Shown one piece after another: positions 1 through 12,847 of a DNA stretch of 64,000 nt; the first letter of the stretch is position 1, and every line of letters starts with the position of its first letter. This stretch comes from Macrolepiota albuminosa (Eukaryota; Basidiomycota; Agaricomycetes; Agaricales; Agaricaceae). The notes under the pieces are model-generated. The model was not told the origin of the DNA, ran no database searches, and was given only the letters and a program-made list of their open reading frames with translations. The position numbers were made by a program, and so were the translations under genes. The stretch lies in the NCBI GenBank assembly GCA_027475525.1, contig JAMWFC010000060.1, positions 682,001 through 746,000 on the forward strand, in the 5' to 3' direction.

Positions 1-2766
1 ACCGAAGTCTTGTCCCAGCTACAGCAGCACATCAAGCAAAAATGTACGAAAGCAGAAGGGTCGCGTATACCTTGATGTAGCCAAGTACCTTCCATCAGGT
101 GAGAACTGCAAATGCCGGACAAGTCCCGTATGAGCAGCTAAATCCTGCGTTGCTTCTAACTGCTTCAGCTTAGGCGAGAGAACCGCTACACGGGACCGCG
201 TCACGGCTCTGCCCGGTTCAACTTCATTGATCAACATCTTCGTGTGTTCCACTATGTTCGAAGATGTCGTGCTCTGACTGCGTGGCTTGATGGAAGACGC
301 TACTGCTGAGTGCATCTTTACTGTGCGCATGGCACTGGTCCATAACTGTCGCCCGGGAGAAACGGGAGTCGGTGATGTAGAGCGTGTTATGGATTCATCA
401 TTCATGGCTGAAGATGTAAAAGAGAGGGGGGGAGATTTGAGAAGTTCGGATCCAACGTCAGATTGGCGGTGTAAGGGTGATGTGTACGCCTCCTGGTGAA
501 CGTCGTCAGTGTGGGCGATGGGAAGTACAAGTCCTACTTCGACATCACTGCTCTGTTCCAAGGAACTCCTGTCAAACCAGTGAATGTTGTCTGCCCAGCG
601 GAGTAGCAAACTGTAAGTCATATTTAGGAGGGCTTTGGCTTTACTCATTCCGGGGAGACATGTCAATAGAGACGTGTAGTCTGTGAGGGCGTCGCTGAGC
701 CATTTCCTGCCTTGATGTCGAAGATAGATCCAACGCTCTGACGCGAACCATGCAGAAACGGCTGTCAACCCGAAGGACGTGAAGGCGGTGAAAATAGTTG
801 TCAACGTTGACGTTACAGGCGCCTGCACACTCAGAACAGCCATTTACCCCATGTCGCTTGCGCAAAAAAAAGAAAACGGACCTGACCAGAGGCATATGCA
901 AATAGGCACAGGCCGACAGAGAAACATGCGACGGACACGACAAGGAACACGAGGGGTGATCTCTTTATCCATATCAAAACCCACCAGGGCACGCGGTCAC
1001 CTGGAGAACGACTGCAACATGTTGATCATGAGCTTCTTAACTTTGCTGCCATAAGGACGAAGTGAGGTGCCTACGTACTACATTGCCTGTTTCCACGTCA
1101 GACCTAGCAGACTGTTTACAGCAGCTGCGATGCTAAAGACGAGAGAAGCAAACCAGAAACAGTTGACTGCATCTGACATGGTGTTACGGGATAAATTAAA
1201 GGAAAACTGCATGGTTGTCGCCGTAACAGCAGAGAAGAATGTGGCGACGGTTGAGAGATTCAATAGGTTAGTGGCACCATGCTTCTGCGAAAAACGAATT
1301 GTAGGAACACCTACACATGCTGTCAGATTGTAGTAGGGATTGAAAATGACAACGCACCGACTTCAATGAACATATACAAAGTCGATGTTATAGTGTCTAT
1401 ATGTTCACCCATCTCTGATGATAGATCGTGTACATATCTTTGAACGGACTGGTGACGGAATTGTCCTGTCATGGTGATTTAGCTTTCAATGACACAATTT
1501 CTCGACCAACTGACCGGCATATTCTCTGAGACAGGAGGCCCAGTACTTCGCTAGACCATCAAAACATGAACATGAATCCAGAAGAAAAGATTCTTACCTC
1601 AAGATCACCCTCAAACTCTGACATGGACGTGTTTACAGCCTCGTCAGTGAATTCTGGAAATTCATTCAGGCAGTCGGAGAAGGTCCTAATCGCCTTAGCC
1701 AGCAGTTTCAGCTGTGTCGGGAGATCCTCCAAACTAAGATTCTCATTCACGGTGAGAGGTACAACATGTTTGCCGGTCAGATTCACTGTTTTTGATCTCC
1801 TCTTTCGACGCTGGTCTTGCCCTCTAAATCCTGGTCGTTCCGGAAGGTTTTCTTTCGTAATGTGAGCAATCTTGCGATTAAAGAGGTCTGCCGCATTTTC
1901 ATGATAGAGAAAAAGGACTTGCGCGAGTCGTTCACGGAGATCAAAGGCAGAAGAAAGGATAGCAACGGAGCTTCCGAGTTGGCGAGCGGCATGAGCAAAG
2001 TTCCGAAGCTAACATGACATGAGCATGGCAAATGAAGATGTCAAGCGACCTACCCACCTCCTTATCCAGACCCTCTATTCGTCTGCGAAGCACTACGTGA
2101 GCGGATAATGGCAGGCAAAACAACTCAGCGCACTTCTTAAATCTACGAAAAGCTTCGGCCCCAACAACTTGAAGGTGTTCGTCGACGGTAGCTAATAGAA
2201 TGTTTAATTTCTATTCTGAGGGAACACGGTGTGACACTCACGAACATCTCTATCATCTTCGAAAGTTGAAATTCTCTCATCTGAAGGGTAAAAAGGTAAG
2301 CGATGGTACCATGTAGGTTAATTAGATCCTACCTTTGTCTGATTCGTGGTTCTGCAAAAGCATCTCCACCAAGCTCAGAATCGTCTCTCGCCGGCTCGCA
2401 GAAGATGAACGACGATTTTTTTGTGTAGTATCCCCAATAGAAAGAAGGGGATTTGAACCAGGTTCTGCAGCGAACGGCCCTGGCATAATATTCGGTTATA
2501 AGTCGCTCGTAGACTGACTGTCGGGTACCAAGACGTCGACGTTTTTTCGATCTGTAGTGCGTAGAGAACTCGGGGAAGTCTTGTATATGAGCCAGTTCGG
2601 CAGTAAAAGTAGTAGAAATCGTTATAAGTCGTTCAACAAGCGTCAAAACTAAGTTGTTGCCGCGTGTGGCGGTTACCGTGGGCTTGAAATTGGACCATGT
2701 GGCAAGGGCCCTGATCGAGCGATGATTTTTCTTATCAGGGTCCAGGTAGATGATACTTAATATCAG
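1..2766 (-). CDS. Membrane-anchored WD40-repeat protein (partial at both ends)
   Basis: Multi-exon gene read leftward; its C-terminal WD40 propeller runs off the window start. In coding order the visible exons include about 2333-2766, 2242-2280, a block near 2070-2200, one ending near 1600, one near 1080-1320, and blocks below 1050 down to base 1. The N-terminal part is helical and charged. Residues encoded at about 640-1260 form a module of three or four hydrophobic segments (for example CFWFASLVFSIAAAVNSLLGL read through, then VFLVVSVACFSVGLCLFAYA, then a segment ending TAVSAWFASERW), followed by a Ser/Thr-rich linker and the start of a WD repeat (HTGLVRHLQFSPDGRYLATS, then WDKTSV after an intron). 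This TM-plus-WD40 layout recurs in agaricomycetes as large proteins of unknown role. I infer a membrane-tethered scaffold. An ATG at 2278-2280 could be an internal start; the true 5' end is not resolved. Confidence 0.7.
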
Positions 2767-4350
2767 CTAAGTAGTTCCCTCATGCCGTCCTAGTTCTGAG
2801 GATAACCAGTCGCCCTCAGAAGCTTGACTGGAGAGATTAAATGACTTGAACGGCAACGATTGCTGTCCTTCTCGGAAGCCAGAGGAACGAGGGCGATCCG
2901 GCCTCATAATTAGAATACAAGTACACCATTACGAGACCGGTTACACAAAAAACAGGAGTAGAGTACAACATGTGGCCGGTGACATAAATAGATTCATTCA
3001 ATCCTTTTTCATTGACTACCACCATTGAAATCAAGGATTTACATCATATACGTAGTCCTAACCACATACTCTTCAGTGGTTTAGAATCTCCAAGTTCAAA
3101 TAAGTCTCTCGGGATTCCTCAGAGTGCTTCTGCCGAGTATAACACGGCTGGAACTGCACCCCGGCATACGAAAAAAGAAAGACTCGAGGACATCATCTCT
3201 TCCTATACGTGGTCGACGCACAGTGTAAGATTAGCCCATACATAGTCTAAACCACCAATGTATTGTGACAGATTTTACGTTGTCATCATTTTTTTTGCTC
3301 GAAACATCAATTGTCCTGTTCATGCATGAGGACATTAAGCTCATGCAGATTTTACGTTGTCATCATTTTTTTTGCTCGAAACATCAATTGTCCTGTTCAT
3401 GCATGAGGACATTAAGCTCATGCGAATAGTTAGAACAACCAGATTTTCTACGCTATGTGTTATTTCTCCGCGAAGTATTCAACTGAAGAATAGTCAGATC
3501 ACTCCTGCAGCGTCACGCCAAGTTCATGCTAGCAAGGAATCGCTTGGCTTCACGAGCTATGGACGTCGTCTTAAGAGCATTACCGGCTTGATTTGATTCG
3601 TGACATCTGCCGAGGTAAATAAAGTGGCAATTATCAAGGCTTGCAAGCTTCTTGCGCATTTAAATTAGTATTTTCACTCAATACTCATCCTTGCTCGCGA
3701 GTCAATTTGGGAGTCCAAGAGTTCTGAAGCTTGAAGGACGAAGGGAGTATCAGGATCACGTAAATTACATAGTTACCGTACAGTATCAAATACAACGAGG
3801 TAAATATTATGTCATGACGAGTTGAGGCTACTCCGTGTATTTTGAGATAATACAATGAATGACAGACCTAAGAACAGTATCCAGAGTGAGTGAGGATAAG
3901 TAAGTAAAAGGGAGGAGAAAGATTGTTTCGAAGCCTGACGCAAAAGATAACACGTGATCAGGACTGAGAATGGTCATTTTTCATTTCTCAAAAAAATCAT
4001 GGACAACTCAAGCGGTGGCTGTGGTTGATCAGCATCGTCAGAGGAGTCTGGAGAAAGAGCAAGACCAAGATAATCGACGTTCACGCCTCTCAGTGATAGT
4101 CAGGCGTGTGGATAGCTGTTGGTTTTGGCGCCAATCAGTGGCGAGGCGAAATACACGAATCAGATCATATCCCACCCTTTACTCGCTCTTACCTCAAATT
4201 GGCTTGTGCATTAATTTGCGATCTCGTCTGCACGATACTAAAAAAACACGATGTGAGTTTATACTGTACATCTTTGCCTTCAAATCCATTCAATGTTGCC
4301 ACGGAAGACTGCTCAGCGCTCAGCCCCGACGACCTTCTTTGTGAGAAAAA
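2767..4350. other. Intergenic region between the WD40 gene and the UBE3D-like gene
   Basis: No convincing gene. It contains one perfect 77-bp tandem duplication (3269-3422). A CCAAT box lies at about 4129 within a GC-richer stretch about 220 bp before the next ATG and is the best promoter candidate for the downstream gene. The short open frames here lack splice support or recognisable motifs. Confidence 0.5.
3269..3422. repeat. Perfect 77-bp tandem duplication 1 of 22
   Basis: Copies 3269-3345 and 3346-3422 are identical. It lies in intergenic DNA. See the finding on the constant 77-bp period; an assembly artefact is the likely cause. Confidence 0.95.
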
Positions 4351-7300
4351 ATGGCAACTTTAACTCATCCAAAACAACTTGCACGCCCATCATCGAGTCC
4401 GCTCTTGACTTCTGGAATCCCGAGCCCGTTCCCCATAGAACAGTTCGCTCAATTACAAAAACAATCGTTGGATGATGTTCCCTGTCAGCGAGTGGATGGT
4501 CAATCAGATTTACCTCAGGAATTGGAGTCGGAAACTGCACTAAAACACGATAATCAAGGTGTTCTAGTGAGCTCATGTCATTCATTTGTTTTCTAAGTGA
4601 TTACTTAAAGGTTTCAACAGAAAAAAGTTATGCCATCCATTATACATGTCCAGAAATCGTGTCTCATTACTTTGAACAACCTTCTCTCTGTTCCGGTTGG
4701 TTGGAGCCCAATAGTTCCAGACCGCAGACACTCGACATCCACAGGTTCTCAAACGTCAGACACGTCAGACACGGTTGCCGAATGGTCCTCTTCCGCACTC
4801 CAGACCCTCGTCACCAATCTTCGCAACAAACAAGGGACAAAGGGTATGATCCAAATCGCTAGCGGACAGGATGATGCCGAATTGCTAAACGAACTCCGCA
4901 CAAGGGTTAATGAAGTTTCGTCCAGCTTGGAACCCGCCCATGCGCTGCTCGCAAATTCACTTGTTTCTTTGTTGTCTCATCTCCAGAGGTTATCAACAAT
5001 TCAGTCGAGCTCGACACAGTCCTCGTCGAAGGTTACCTCTCCCAGCCCCATTGATGCTGCTGGCCCTTCAGATCCCTTCTCTCTTTTAAGGCGCCATCTC
5101 AGTGATCTACAGATCGAGCGCCTTTCATCGCAACCAGATATCTTAGCACCGGACGCGCCTCCCGTCTTGGTAGTAGAAGCTGCCCTCCTGTGGAATAAGG
5201 TTGACGAGGAGCTCGAATCTGTTATGACTATGTGCAAGGAGCACGCAGAACACATCTTGCGTCAACAACCTGATGCCATCAGCCTTCCTCCGGATTATGA
5301 TTTTGAGGATGGTTACGATGATTATCATAGTGACATACTCCCGGAATACGATGAGGCCGGTGTTCGAACATCCATCGACTCCAAATCTCGTCATCCCCTT
5401 CATTCACCCACAATGTCATCACGACAAGTGGATGAAAAGATGAGGCTCGACCTCGAGGGCGTGACTAAGGCTATAGACAGGTTGTATCTTGTCGCACCAC
5501 AGCTGCACAGCCAGCGCGTGGAACTAAAGACAACCAAACTCGCGCAGATGGAGAAAGCCAGGATGGATGGAATGTACACCCCAAAGACTGGAAAACAGAG
5601 CGAAAATGACATAAACGACCTTGAAAGGATGTTGGATCTTCTGGGAAAGGCATCGGAACGAACACTTACTAATCAAAGTGTCGTCCTCGAAGAAGGGCTT
5701 CATGGTAGGCTGGAGAAGGCCCGACAAAAAGAATTAGCCAAGGTATGTTGATAAATTATTATCAACAGGGACATCTTTATCAGTATATTCCCTCAGAAAC
5801 AAGCTTTCGTTGAACAGCTCGCAGAACATTCCTCAGCGGGACGTCTGCACACCCAGGACGCAGTGATGCAGCCTCGGGTGAAGGACCCTCACGCTCTCCT
5901 CACGCTTCCAGAATTCATTCGCGAGGCAGTTCCTGCGTCCGTGATAAGAGCTGATCCGAAAGCCCTACTCACACTTCCAGAATTTGTCAAAGAATCGCCC
6001 CCTGCACGTCTTATAGATGACGACTCTGATGTGCAAGGGACGCCCCATGAAGATAACAAGAGTTCGAGGCACCGCAGTCTCTCAGCTCCTCCACTATCTT
6101 GGCTCCGCTCATCTTCATCGAGATCATCATCCGCCAACAGTAGTTCTGGGACCTCGCAATCTCGTCCACCATCAACTTCAAGTGGTATGCTATTCCTTCG
6201 TCTATTGTCTCAGGTGTTGACGTAGATCTCCAGTCGGGTTTGAAGTACATTATGTCGCAGAGAACCATGAAAACCTGCAACACGTGATTGTATTCTTTAC
6301 TGTGACCGGTGCGACCCCAGGGGTTGACATAGAAGCAGAGGTCCTCCCGCCCTTTCCGGAAAGTTACTCTGAAGGGGGTGACCGTCTCATCATCCGCAGC
6401 GGATCTCGCAACTCCCTACCTCTAATCCTTCCCGCCCGCGTCCTTCCCGGCAAGCAAGAAGTCCGTGTCCAAAGCACGCATTATGAAATCAAGCTGACCA
6501 CCATCGGCCCGCGTCCCTCTGCCGATGCGCCTGTTGAGGATCCACCTCCGCTACTTGATGCAGCACAACTGGCGGCTGCAAGGCCCTCGTCCTTCATTTG
6601 TGCATCGTGCTCGCTTATCCTCGTGCAAGCCACGAAGGTTAATGAATACCGCGATCTACCGTCGGAGCATTGGCAGGAGCTTGTTGACGCGTGGATGTGC
6701 CACTCTGATCAGAAGCTACATGATCAAGTCGTGAAACATGGGAAAACTGGATTTTGGCCGGAGGCCGAACAAGCCCTTGTTGGTGGAAGCTATATCCTAT
6801 TTGAGGAGTCATCTATGGCACGGCACAATCTTCGTCTTGCGGCTGAAGCTAAGGTGGGTCACTCACCCTTTTTTCTGTAAACTGTCTCTTTTCTCTTCTC
6901 TTTATTACAACTGGATGGCTAAGAAGACCGGCGCTGGCCCCTACCAGCGGTTGCCCGGCCTTGCTGTATCTGAAGCTTTTGATGCTTGTGCTTGTGGCTC
7001 TTCGAAGCCCACGATGGTTTTGGGGAGGCACAACATAAAGCTGAGATGCGGATGAGCAGGAAGGTGGCGACTATATCGGTTGATACAAAACGTCCTAGAA
7101 TAACGGACATGGTTTCTGACCATGTTCGCTTGCTCGCTCAAACAACTCTCGTGTTTATGAGGCACACGTCATGGGAGCTACGATTGAGTCCACATTCCTT
7201 ACTATTTTTTCTCTACGCGTTGTGCGAGATTTAGTCAGTACTTATGACCATCTTTTTAGGCTGGAGAAGACTGGCGGCTTGCTCGATGCTTTTGTGGAGC

Positions 7301-7983
7301 TGTCTTGGGTCGATATCAAAATCACCGAAAGGGCGATGAGATGTTGAATGTCTTCAGGCTGCTCAAGTTTGCCATTCGCCCAGTTAGCCTGAACATTGAG
7401 TGCGTGTACATATACTTTTTATTTGACGGACGTGCTCAAAATGCTTGTCTAGACCCTTTAGAATACCATTTTCAGCATTCCTTGTCGAAGATATGACGGA
7501 ATTTGTTCGGGCCCATGCAACATACAGATTTGTTATTTTGGATGAGGAAGAGGAACTTCCTCGCATTCTGGTATAGTTTTCCTCCTTCAAACTTTCGCCA
7601 TAACTGATCACGTTTGCTATGTTCTAGATCTGGCTGTTCAAGCCCAGCATCCGGCTTGCTTATACCACTCCCACCCCATATACTATACCAAAGAGTGCAT
7701 CCATACATGCTGCCAAAGTCCTTTTCAAAATCTTGACGCCTTCGGAACGGACACCGGATCTTAAAAGGTGAGCATGTTCCACCTTGGTTCCGTTAGGGCC
7801 TAATGAATCGGCGGCTGTAGGACTTTGGCTAAATACCCCGGTTTCCCGCAAGCGGAATATCTATCGTATCCCATGCATGTATGTCATCACCTGGCCGGCC
7901 TACTAAAAGAGAGCAACAGTGCATATCCAGATACCATGCGTATGATGACTGGTTTAGCAGTGGGATGGCTCCGTCGTGCTTAA
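4351..7983 (+). CDS. Long protein with C-terminal UBE3D-like HECT_2 (E2-binding) domain
   Basis: Eight exons, about 965 residues by my splicing: 4351-4566, 4621-5742, 5797-6184, 6234-6853, 7260-7399, 7462-7570, 7628-7767, 7821-7983. The first roughly 560 residues are a Ser-rich, partly coiled region I do not recognise, with two LLTLPEF motifs near 5895-5990. The C-terminal part matches the HECT-like E2-binding family (UBE3D in animals, Ipa1 in yeast): CASCS, then LPSEHWQELVDAWMCH, then RCFCGAVLGRY, then IWLFKPSIRLAYTTPTPYTI, and a Leu-rich end MRMMTGLAVGWLRRA. Family members bind E2 enzymes and are proposed ubiquitin ligases. Known members are mostly near 400 residues, so either the N-terminal half is a fusion or two genes are joined here; the frame is continuous through the 6185-6233 intron. 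The fourth intron is unusually long (406 nt). Confidence 0.8.
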
Positions 7984-8519
7984 CTATCTGTATAATCTAC
8001 TTGTTTTCAGAGTACATTCAATGTCCAGCAAGGTCACAATACTAAAGGTGACAAATCAGGCTTCTGGCTGAGATTTCCTTGCTACAACGATTCTTCGCTT
8101 ACTCTTGTTCAATGCATTGAGGGTATCCTTGCTGTACCGTCCTATCAGTGCTACTACCATCAACCAATTGTCTCGATGGGGAGTGTTATTATATGCAGTT
8201 CAAGTTCCATGAAAACACAGGAAAGCTAGACACTTTTCAAGCGAAGTAGGTAGCCATGTAGACGATATGTGATTCGTAATGGATCTCGAGAACTGTTTGG
8301 AAAGGTCAAAAAAGGCTGGGGGAAGAAAGATTTACAAAGTGCGATTCAGAGAGTTTATGCCCCATGAACATTTGATTTTGTCACCTGTTCCGTAGTTTTA
8401 CTTACGTGATCAAATAAGGCTGATTCTTTATTGAGAACGTGAGCTGAGCATCTTTCAGGACTGAGTATATATGTTGTACATCGTCTTGCTACCATGAGTT
8501 ATTAATTTAAACGTCAAAT
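7984..8519. other. Convergent 3' intergenic region
   Basis: Between the stops of the convergent UBE3D-like and dienelactone hydrolase genes. AT-rich, with no reading frame worth naming; it presumably holds the two 3' UTRs. Confidence 0.5.
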
Positions 8520-9725
8520 TTAGCTCGAGACTGGGATGAGCGTTTTTGAAAACCAATCGACAGCTTGTTGAAACGCCTTCTTATGCGCTTCTGTAACTTT
8601 AGCGAGACTCAGATTAGGCCGAGCCGCGAAACCATGTGCTGTCCCTGTCGAGAATCAAAGAGACACGATCAGTATGAAATACTTCACAGCAACGCCACAC
8701 TAATCCAACCTTCGTAATCCGTGAATTCATAATCGACAAATTTGTCGGTTCCTTGACGTTCCGCGAAGGAAGCCTCAACTTGTAGGCGATACGCATGACC
8801 GAAAAACAGGTCGTCTGAGTTAAAAGACATTTGATTAATGGAGAAGGGAACTAAAGCGAGGTCAAACCTTCAGCGCATACCCATGAGGATGGCACCTGTT
8901 TAATCAGATCTTCTCAGATTCAGGTTCTGCATCGATTACTGGACGGGAGTAAGCTGTCCCGGGTCCTTACTTTGATAGCCTTGGTCTGCTCAATAGAAAA
9001 GGGTCCTGGATGGCAGATAACAATGCTTTGAACCAGACCCGTCGAGCCGAGACGAATGGCCGTTGCACCACCAAAGCAATACCTGGCCGGTTTGTAGAGG
9101 AAGTGAACGGTCTACATAAGTGAACGTACTAAATGTCTTATAAATGATGGAAACAAACCCCACAGCACCGAGTTTGTGGTATTTCTTCTCTTCCACAATG
9201 GCCCCGATGAACTATAACAATAGATATGTTAAACAGGCGAGCCATGCCCCTCATGGTATTAAGCTTGCCTTGGAAAGCCTAGCATCGACCACAGACGATC
9301 TGCTACTATAGGCGGCAGGGATTTTTGGAATCATCGCCAGAATGAATCTAAGCCATCTGAAAAGAGTCATTTTGACACCGGAACGGTCTGGTAATAAATG
9401 CATAGAGTCCAAATCTGCAAGTGGCCGCCCTGATGATAGAAATGTTGACTTCGAAGCATAATCCCTAGATGAATGAGAATCTCATATACATACCTTCGAA
9501 GTAGTCTGGAACCCAGACATCACATTTGAGTTCCGTCGCGAACTTATCCGCAAGGATTTTTGAGTTCTTAAGAGGGAGACCAAATGCATCCGTCAGGAGA
9601 AGGATAGCACAGCCCGAGTTATGTGAACTGCCGCGGGCTGGTGCGAGATATGCGCCTTGAATATTATAAGCTCCTGTAGGTTCGCCAGGGAGCATGTCCC
9701 CGGTCAAACAGTCCGGACAACTCAT
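8520..9725 (-). CDS. Dienelactone hydrolase family protein
   Basis: Alpha/beta hydrolase of the dienelactone hydrolase type, a cytosolic enzyme class that opens enol-lactones during aromatic ring degradation; fungal relatives have broad, often unknown substrates. Starts MSCPDCLTG at 9723-9725, a start typical of fungal members, and ends at the stop at 8520-8522. After splicing I see VLLLTDAFGL-like strand/turn ILLLTDAFGLPLKNSK, DVWVPDYFEG, the nucleophile elbow GAVGYCFGGATA (Cys nucleophile split by an intron), the acid region SWVCAEDDLFF and the catalytic His in GTAHGFAARPNL. So the Cys-Asp/Glu-His triad is complete. At least five introns; the one ending the exon ...VVDARLSK uses a GC donor (AAG/GCAAGC) with a normal AG acceptor. 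Ordinary single-domain length. Confidence 0.88.
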
Positions 9726-10787
9726 GGTAGTAGAAATCAGCGAAAAGCCAAGGAATTTCACACACACAAACACAACATATTGTGAGAGCAGTACTTGTCC
9801 ATATGTGAGAAATGGAAAATTACGTCAACACCTTGATGAAGGCTGTCATTCACGATCACTCCGAACTTTGAAAAAAAACATATGTTGATCGTCGGAAATA
9901 TAGGACCATATGGGGGAATGTTCTCGTATAGGGCTGATTAGGCGACCAAGACTACACATTAAAACTTACGCCTTTATACATAATAATCGGCATACATGGT
10001 ATCAGGGCCGAGCTTAAGGCCATATCCTCCCTCCACTATGGATGGGGAATGCCTTTGAAGATTGAACAAGACACATGATTGTCCCAGGTACAAGATCCCG
10101 CAGACCAATGTAGACAAACATGGCTTTATGCTGTGTTTTATCGTGCCATCGTGGACACAAACTCCGCGTTGCCATGGAAATATTTGATGGGTCATATGCT
10201 ACGATGTACATAGCCTCCAAAGGTGTGGCGCGGGAATAGATAACATCACAAAGATAAGATGACATAACTCGGAATCAGAAACGTCAAGCTTTAGAGGGCG
10301 GTGTAGACCTGGATAAGAAATGATAGAAGCAAGTGTAACCCTATTCGGTCATCTCTTTCTTTGTTTCATTTCAATTACTAATAAGTGGTTATATATTTTG
10401 CCAGCAGGGAATGGGAAATCAATTAATCAAGATTCACTCACTTTAGTAGTGTGGTTGCCACTCGAGCTCGTATCAGGCTCTGGCCTGGGCAAGGTTAAAG
10501 TCATTTCAAAGTGATAAAATGAAGCGACCTGTAGCGTAATTGTATTGTAGGCTGCTCAAGGCATGGTTGTTGGTGGCTCAAGGGTGACAGCCTCGTTTGT
10601 TTAGGTAAGCCTAGTACCTTTCTCTTCTTCTTCAAGTTATCTGTGCTAAAAACACTTCAACCACCTGAATGCTTGCAAGGCAGTGCGTCCTGACCGTGTC
10701 TTAGCCACGTTACTATCACGTTGTATGTATATCTTGTTTAGTTCCAGCGAGGACTTCTTGTGGCAACCAACGGTCAATATTCTTGGG
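9726..10787. other. Intergenic region, possible remnant ORF on the minus strand
   Basis: Upstream of the minus-strand hydrolase and of the plus-strand GTPase, so it holds both promoters. At 9974-10265 two overlapping minus frames (one with SYLCDVIYS, one with KPCLSTLVCGILYLGQS) look vaguely protein-like but have no recognisable domain and no clear splice structure. I do not call a gene. Confidence 0.35.
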
Positions 10788-11994
10788 ATGAATTCTCGTT
10801 CTGAACCCACCACTGATGCATCGCGGGCTGTTACTGCAGTAGATGCTTCTTCAGTCACTGACCCTGCCATCTTGAACACTCCTCAATACAGGTTGGTCCT
10901 CATTACTCTTTGACAAACAGCTTGGTTCTACTTACCGTTCGAAGATTTCGGATTTTAGTTGTAGGAAATGTAGGTCCTCTCCAGTGATACTCAGAAACAA
11001 TAAGTTGACCATAATGCTTCTTCTGTATTTTGCAGACAGGGGTGGGGAAATCCTCACTTATCGCCAGCATCTTCAACGTCAGCCAACAGGTGAGGTTTTC
11101 GCATCGGCCTTTCTCGACTGGACCATTCATGACTGCAAACAGGACATTGACATTGCTGATGGCCGCGCTGGGACGGCTAATATCAATCGAGAATACATCT
11201 CCGATGACAATCCTTACTTCGCGCTTCACGACAGCAATGGATTTGAGCCAGGCTCTACTGAGCATTGGACGGTCATTGAAACCTTCATTCGTCAGAGATC
11301 ACAAAAGAACTTGCCCTTTGATCAACGGATTCATGCACTGTGGTAACACCGCTGCAACTTCAATGCAGACGTAGCTTATAGACACCTCCATAGGCTATGC
11401 ATAGAAACCCCACGTACTGGGGCACGTTTAATGCAAACTGCTGATGAGGACCTCCTAAAGCTCGCTGTCACTCGTGAGTATTCTCCAAATTATCTGTCAT
11501 CGCTTTGAATGGCATACTGCTTTAGGAAATATCCCCGTAGTCGTGGTTTTTACCAAATTCGACCTTCTTTTCAATGAATTTTATTTAAAGACGGTCCGAA
11601 CACGATGTGGGCAAAGTAATCGCAGTATTGATCAAAATCGGGTTGCAGAGGATGCTTGCAGTTCGTTGAAGGCATCGATACAGGCCTTCCAACAGCAATA
11701 TGATCTCCTCGAGCCCAAACGATTCCCTTGGTTCCACTCCAAGCAACCATTGAGTTATGTTGGAGTCTCCACAAACCACCATTACCCTGGTTTGAGCATT
11801 CTTTTCGCTAACTTACATACAAGGCTGACATTTCTCTTTCTGCAGGGTTCATGCACACACTTAAGGAGCTGATGGAGGTCACCAAGAAGTCTCTCCATGC
11901 AAAAGAGATATTCATTCCCCGAAACGTTGTCCCACGCACAAACACGAAGTTTAAGCTTGGATTAAGCGTCAACCTTGGTCGTCTCTGTGCGTAA
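10788..11994 (+). CDS. P-loop GTPase-like protein, short C terminus
   Basis: Starts MNSRSEPTTDASRAV at 10788 and is spread over about seven small exons. After splicing the G motifs are intact: G1 RILVVGN/TGVGKSSLI (intron inside the Walker A), a switch region ANINREYISDD, G3-like DSNGFEPGS, and G4 FTKFD in NIPVVVVFTKFDLLFN. This belongs to the expanded agaricomycete family of TGVGKSS GTPases (AIG1/septin-like P-loop fold), whose cell role is mostly unknown. After the G domain it runs FMHTLKELMEVTKKSLHAK and stops after VNLGRLCA. From memory, relatives carry a longer helical C-terminal region with a conserved Trp-rich segment, so this copy may be truncated. No membrane segment is seen. Confidence 0.7.
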
Positions 11995-12847
11995 TATGCG
12001 AGATTAGCAGAAACCCGACTCGCGAATTTCGAGCACCTGTACAGGGAGGACACAGGTTAATAACGACATAAAACTATGATGGACAGTCCTGTGTGAAATC
12101 CTCTCTATGGCTTGTTTCTATAAATACTATTTCTCCGTGTGTAGCTGAATACCTTTAGTTCTGACGCTTAAAACATACCAGCGTTAAATCAGACTAGGAT
12201 ACAGTATCAGCAAGTGGCTTTAACAGTTTTTTCTTGTCTACAGCTTCTACGACAGGCTTGTCAGCTCAACGTCTGACTTGATATTAGCAAACCGTGGAGA
12301 GTCCTAATGCAGAATATAAATGACAAGCGCTTTCAGATCACCTTGAAGACGCGAAGGACCTGTCAAATCTCGATCCTTTTGCGTGTCAGAAAAACATCGC
12401 CTCAGTTACATTAACATTAACAAGCTCCTGAAACACAGCATGAACCATGATTGATCCTCTGGCACATCCCCAGAAGGACAGCGCTAGGTAATACGGCATT
12501 GCGAAGCAAGGTCATCATCGTTCTTTACATATGGAGAAGTTTAGCCATTGATGTGTTTTGAGTCTACGGAGCTTGACAAGAACTCAGTATCTATAGCAAG
12601 ACGATTGTAAGCTCGAGACCTGAGGAAAGCTTTCGGAAATACAAGCCAACACCTGTCATCTTCCGGCACGTAGCCACATACACACAACTGTGCGAGGAAA
12701 GTATATTATACATCGGTACCCATCTATGTCACATAACTCAATCCATACGACAAGTGACGGCGTTAAGACCACACCTACAATTCCCTCGACGGTAATGCAC
12801 AATGCCGATCTTTGATCTATTTGATATATAAGCCCTATATATGGTTC
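11995..12847. other. Intergenic, no gene seen
   Basis: About 850 bp without a supported gene. A TATA-like run (gatatataagcc) near 12820-12832 lies just upstream of the LTR-like repeat and may be part of it. Confidence 0.5.

Noticed and set aside
2420..2490. tRNA-like T-loop (ggttcaaatcc on the minus strand)
   Set aside because: No anticodon stem or acceptor stem can be drawn, and it lies inside coding sequence of the WD40 gene.
3970..4344. 124-codon plus-strand frame before the UBE3D-like gene
   Set aside because: Odd composition, no motif; it overlaps the likely promoter and 5' UTR.
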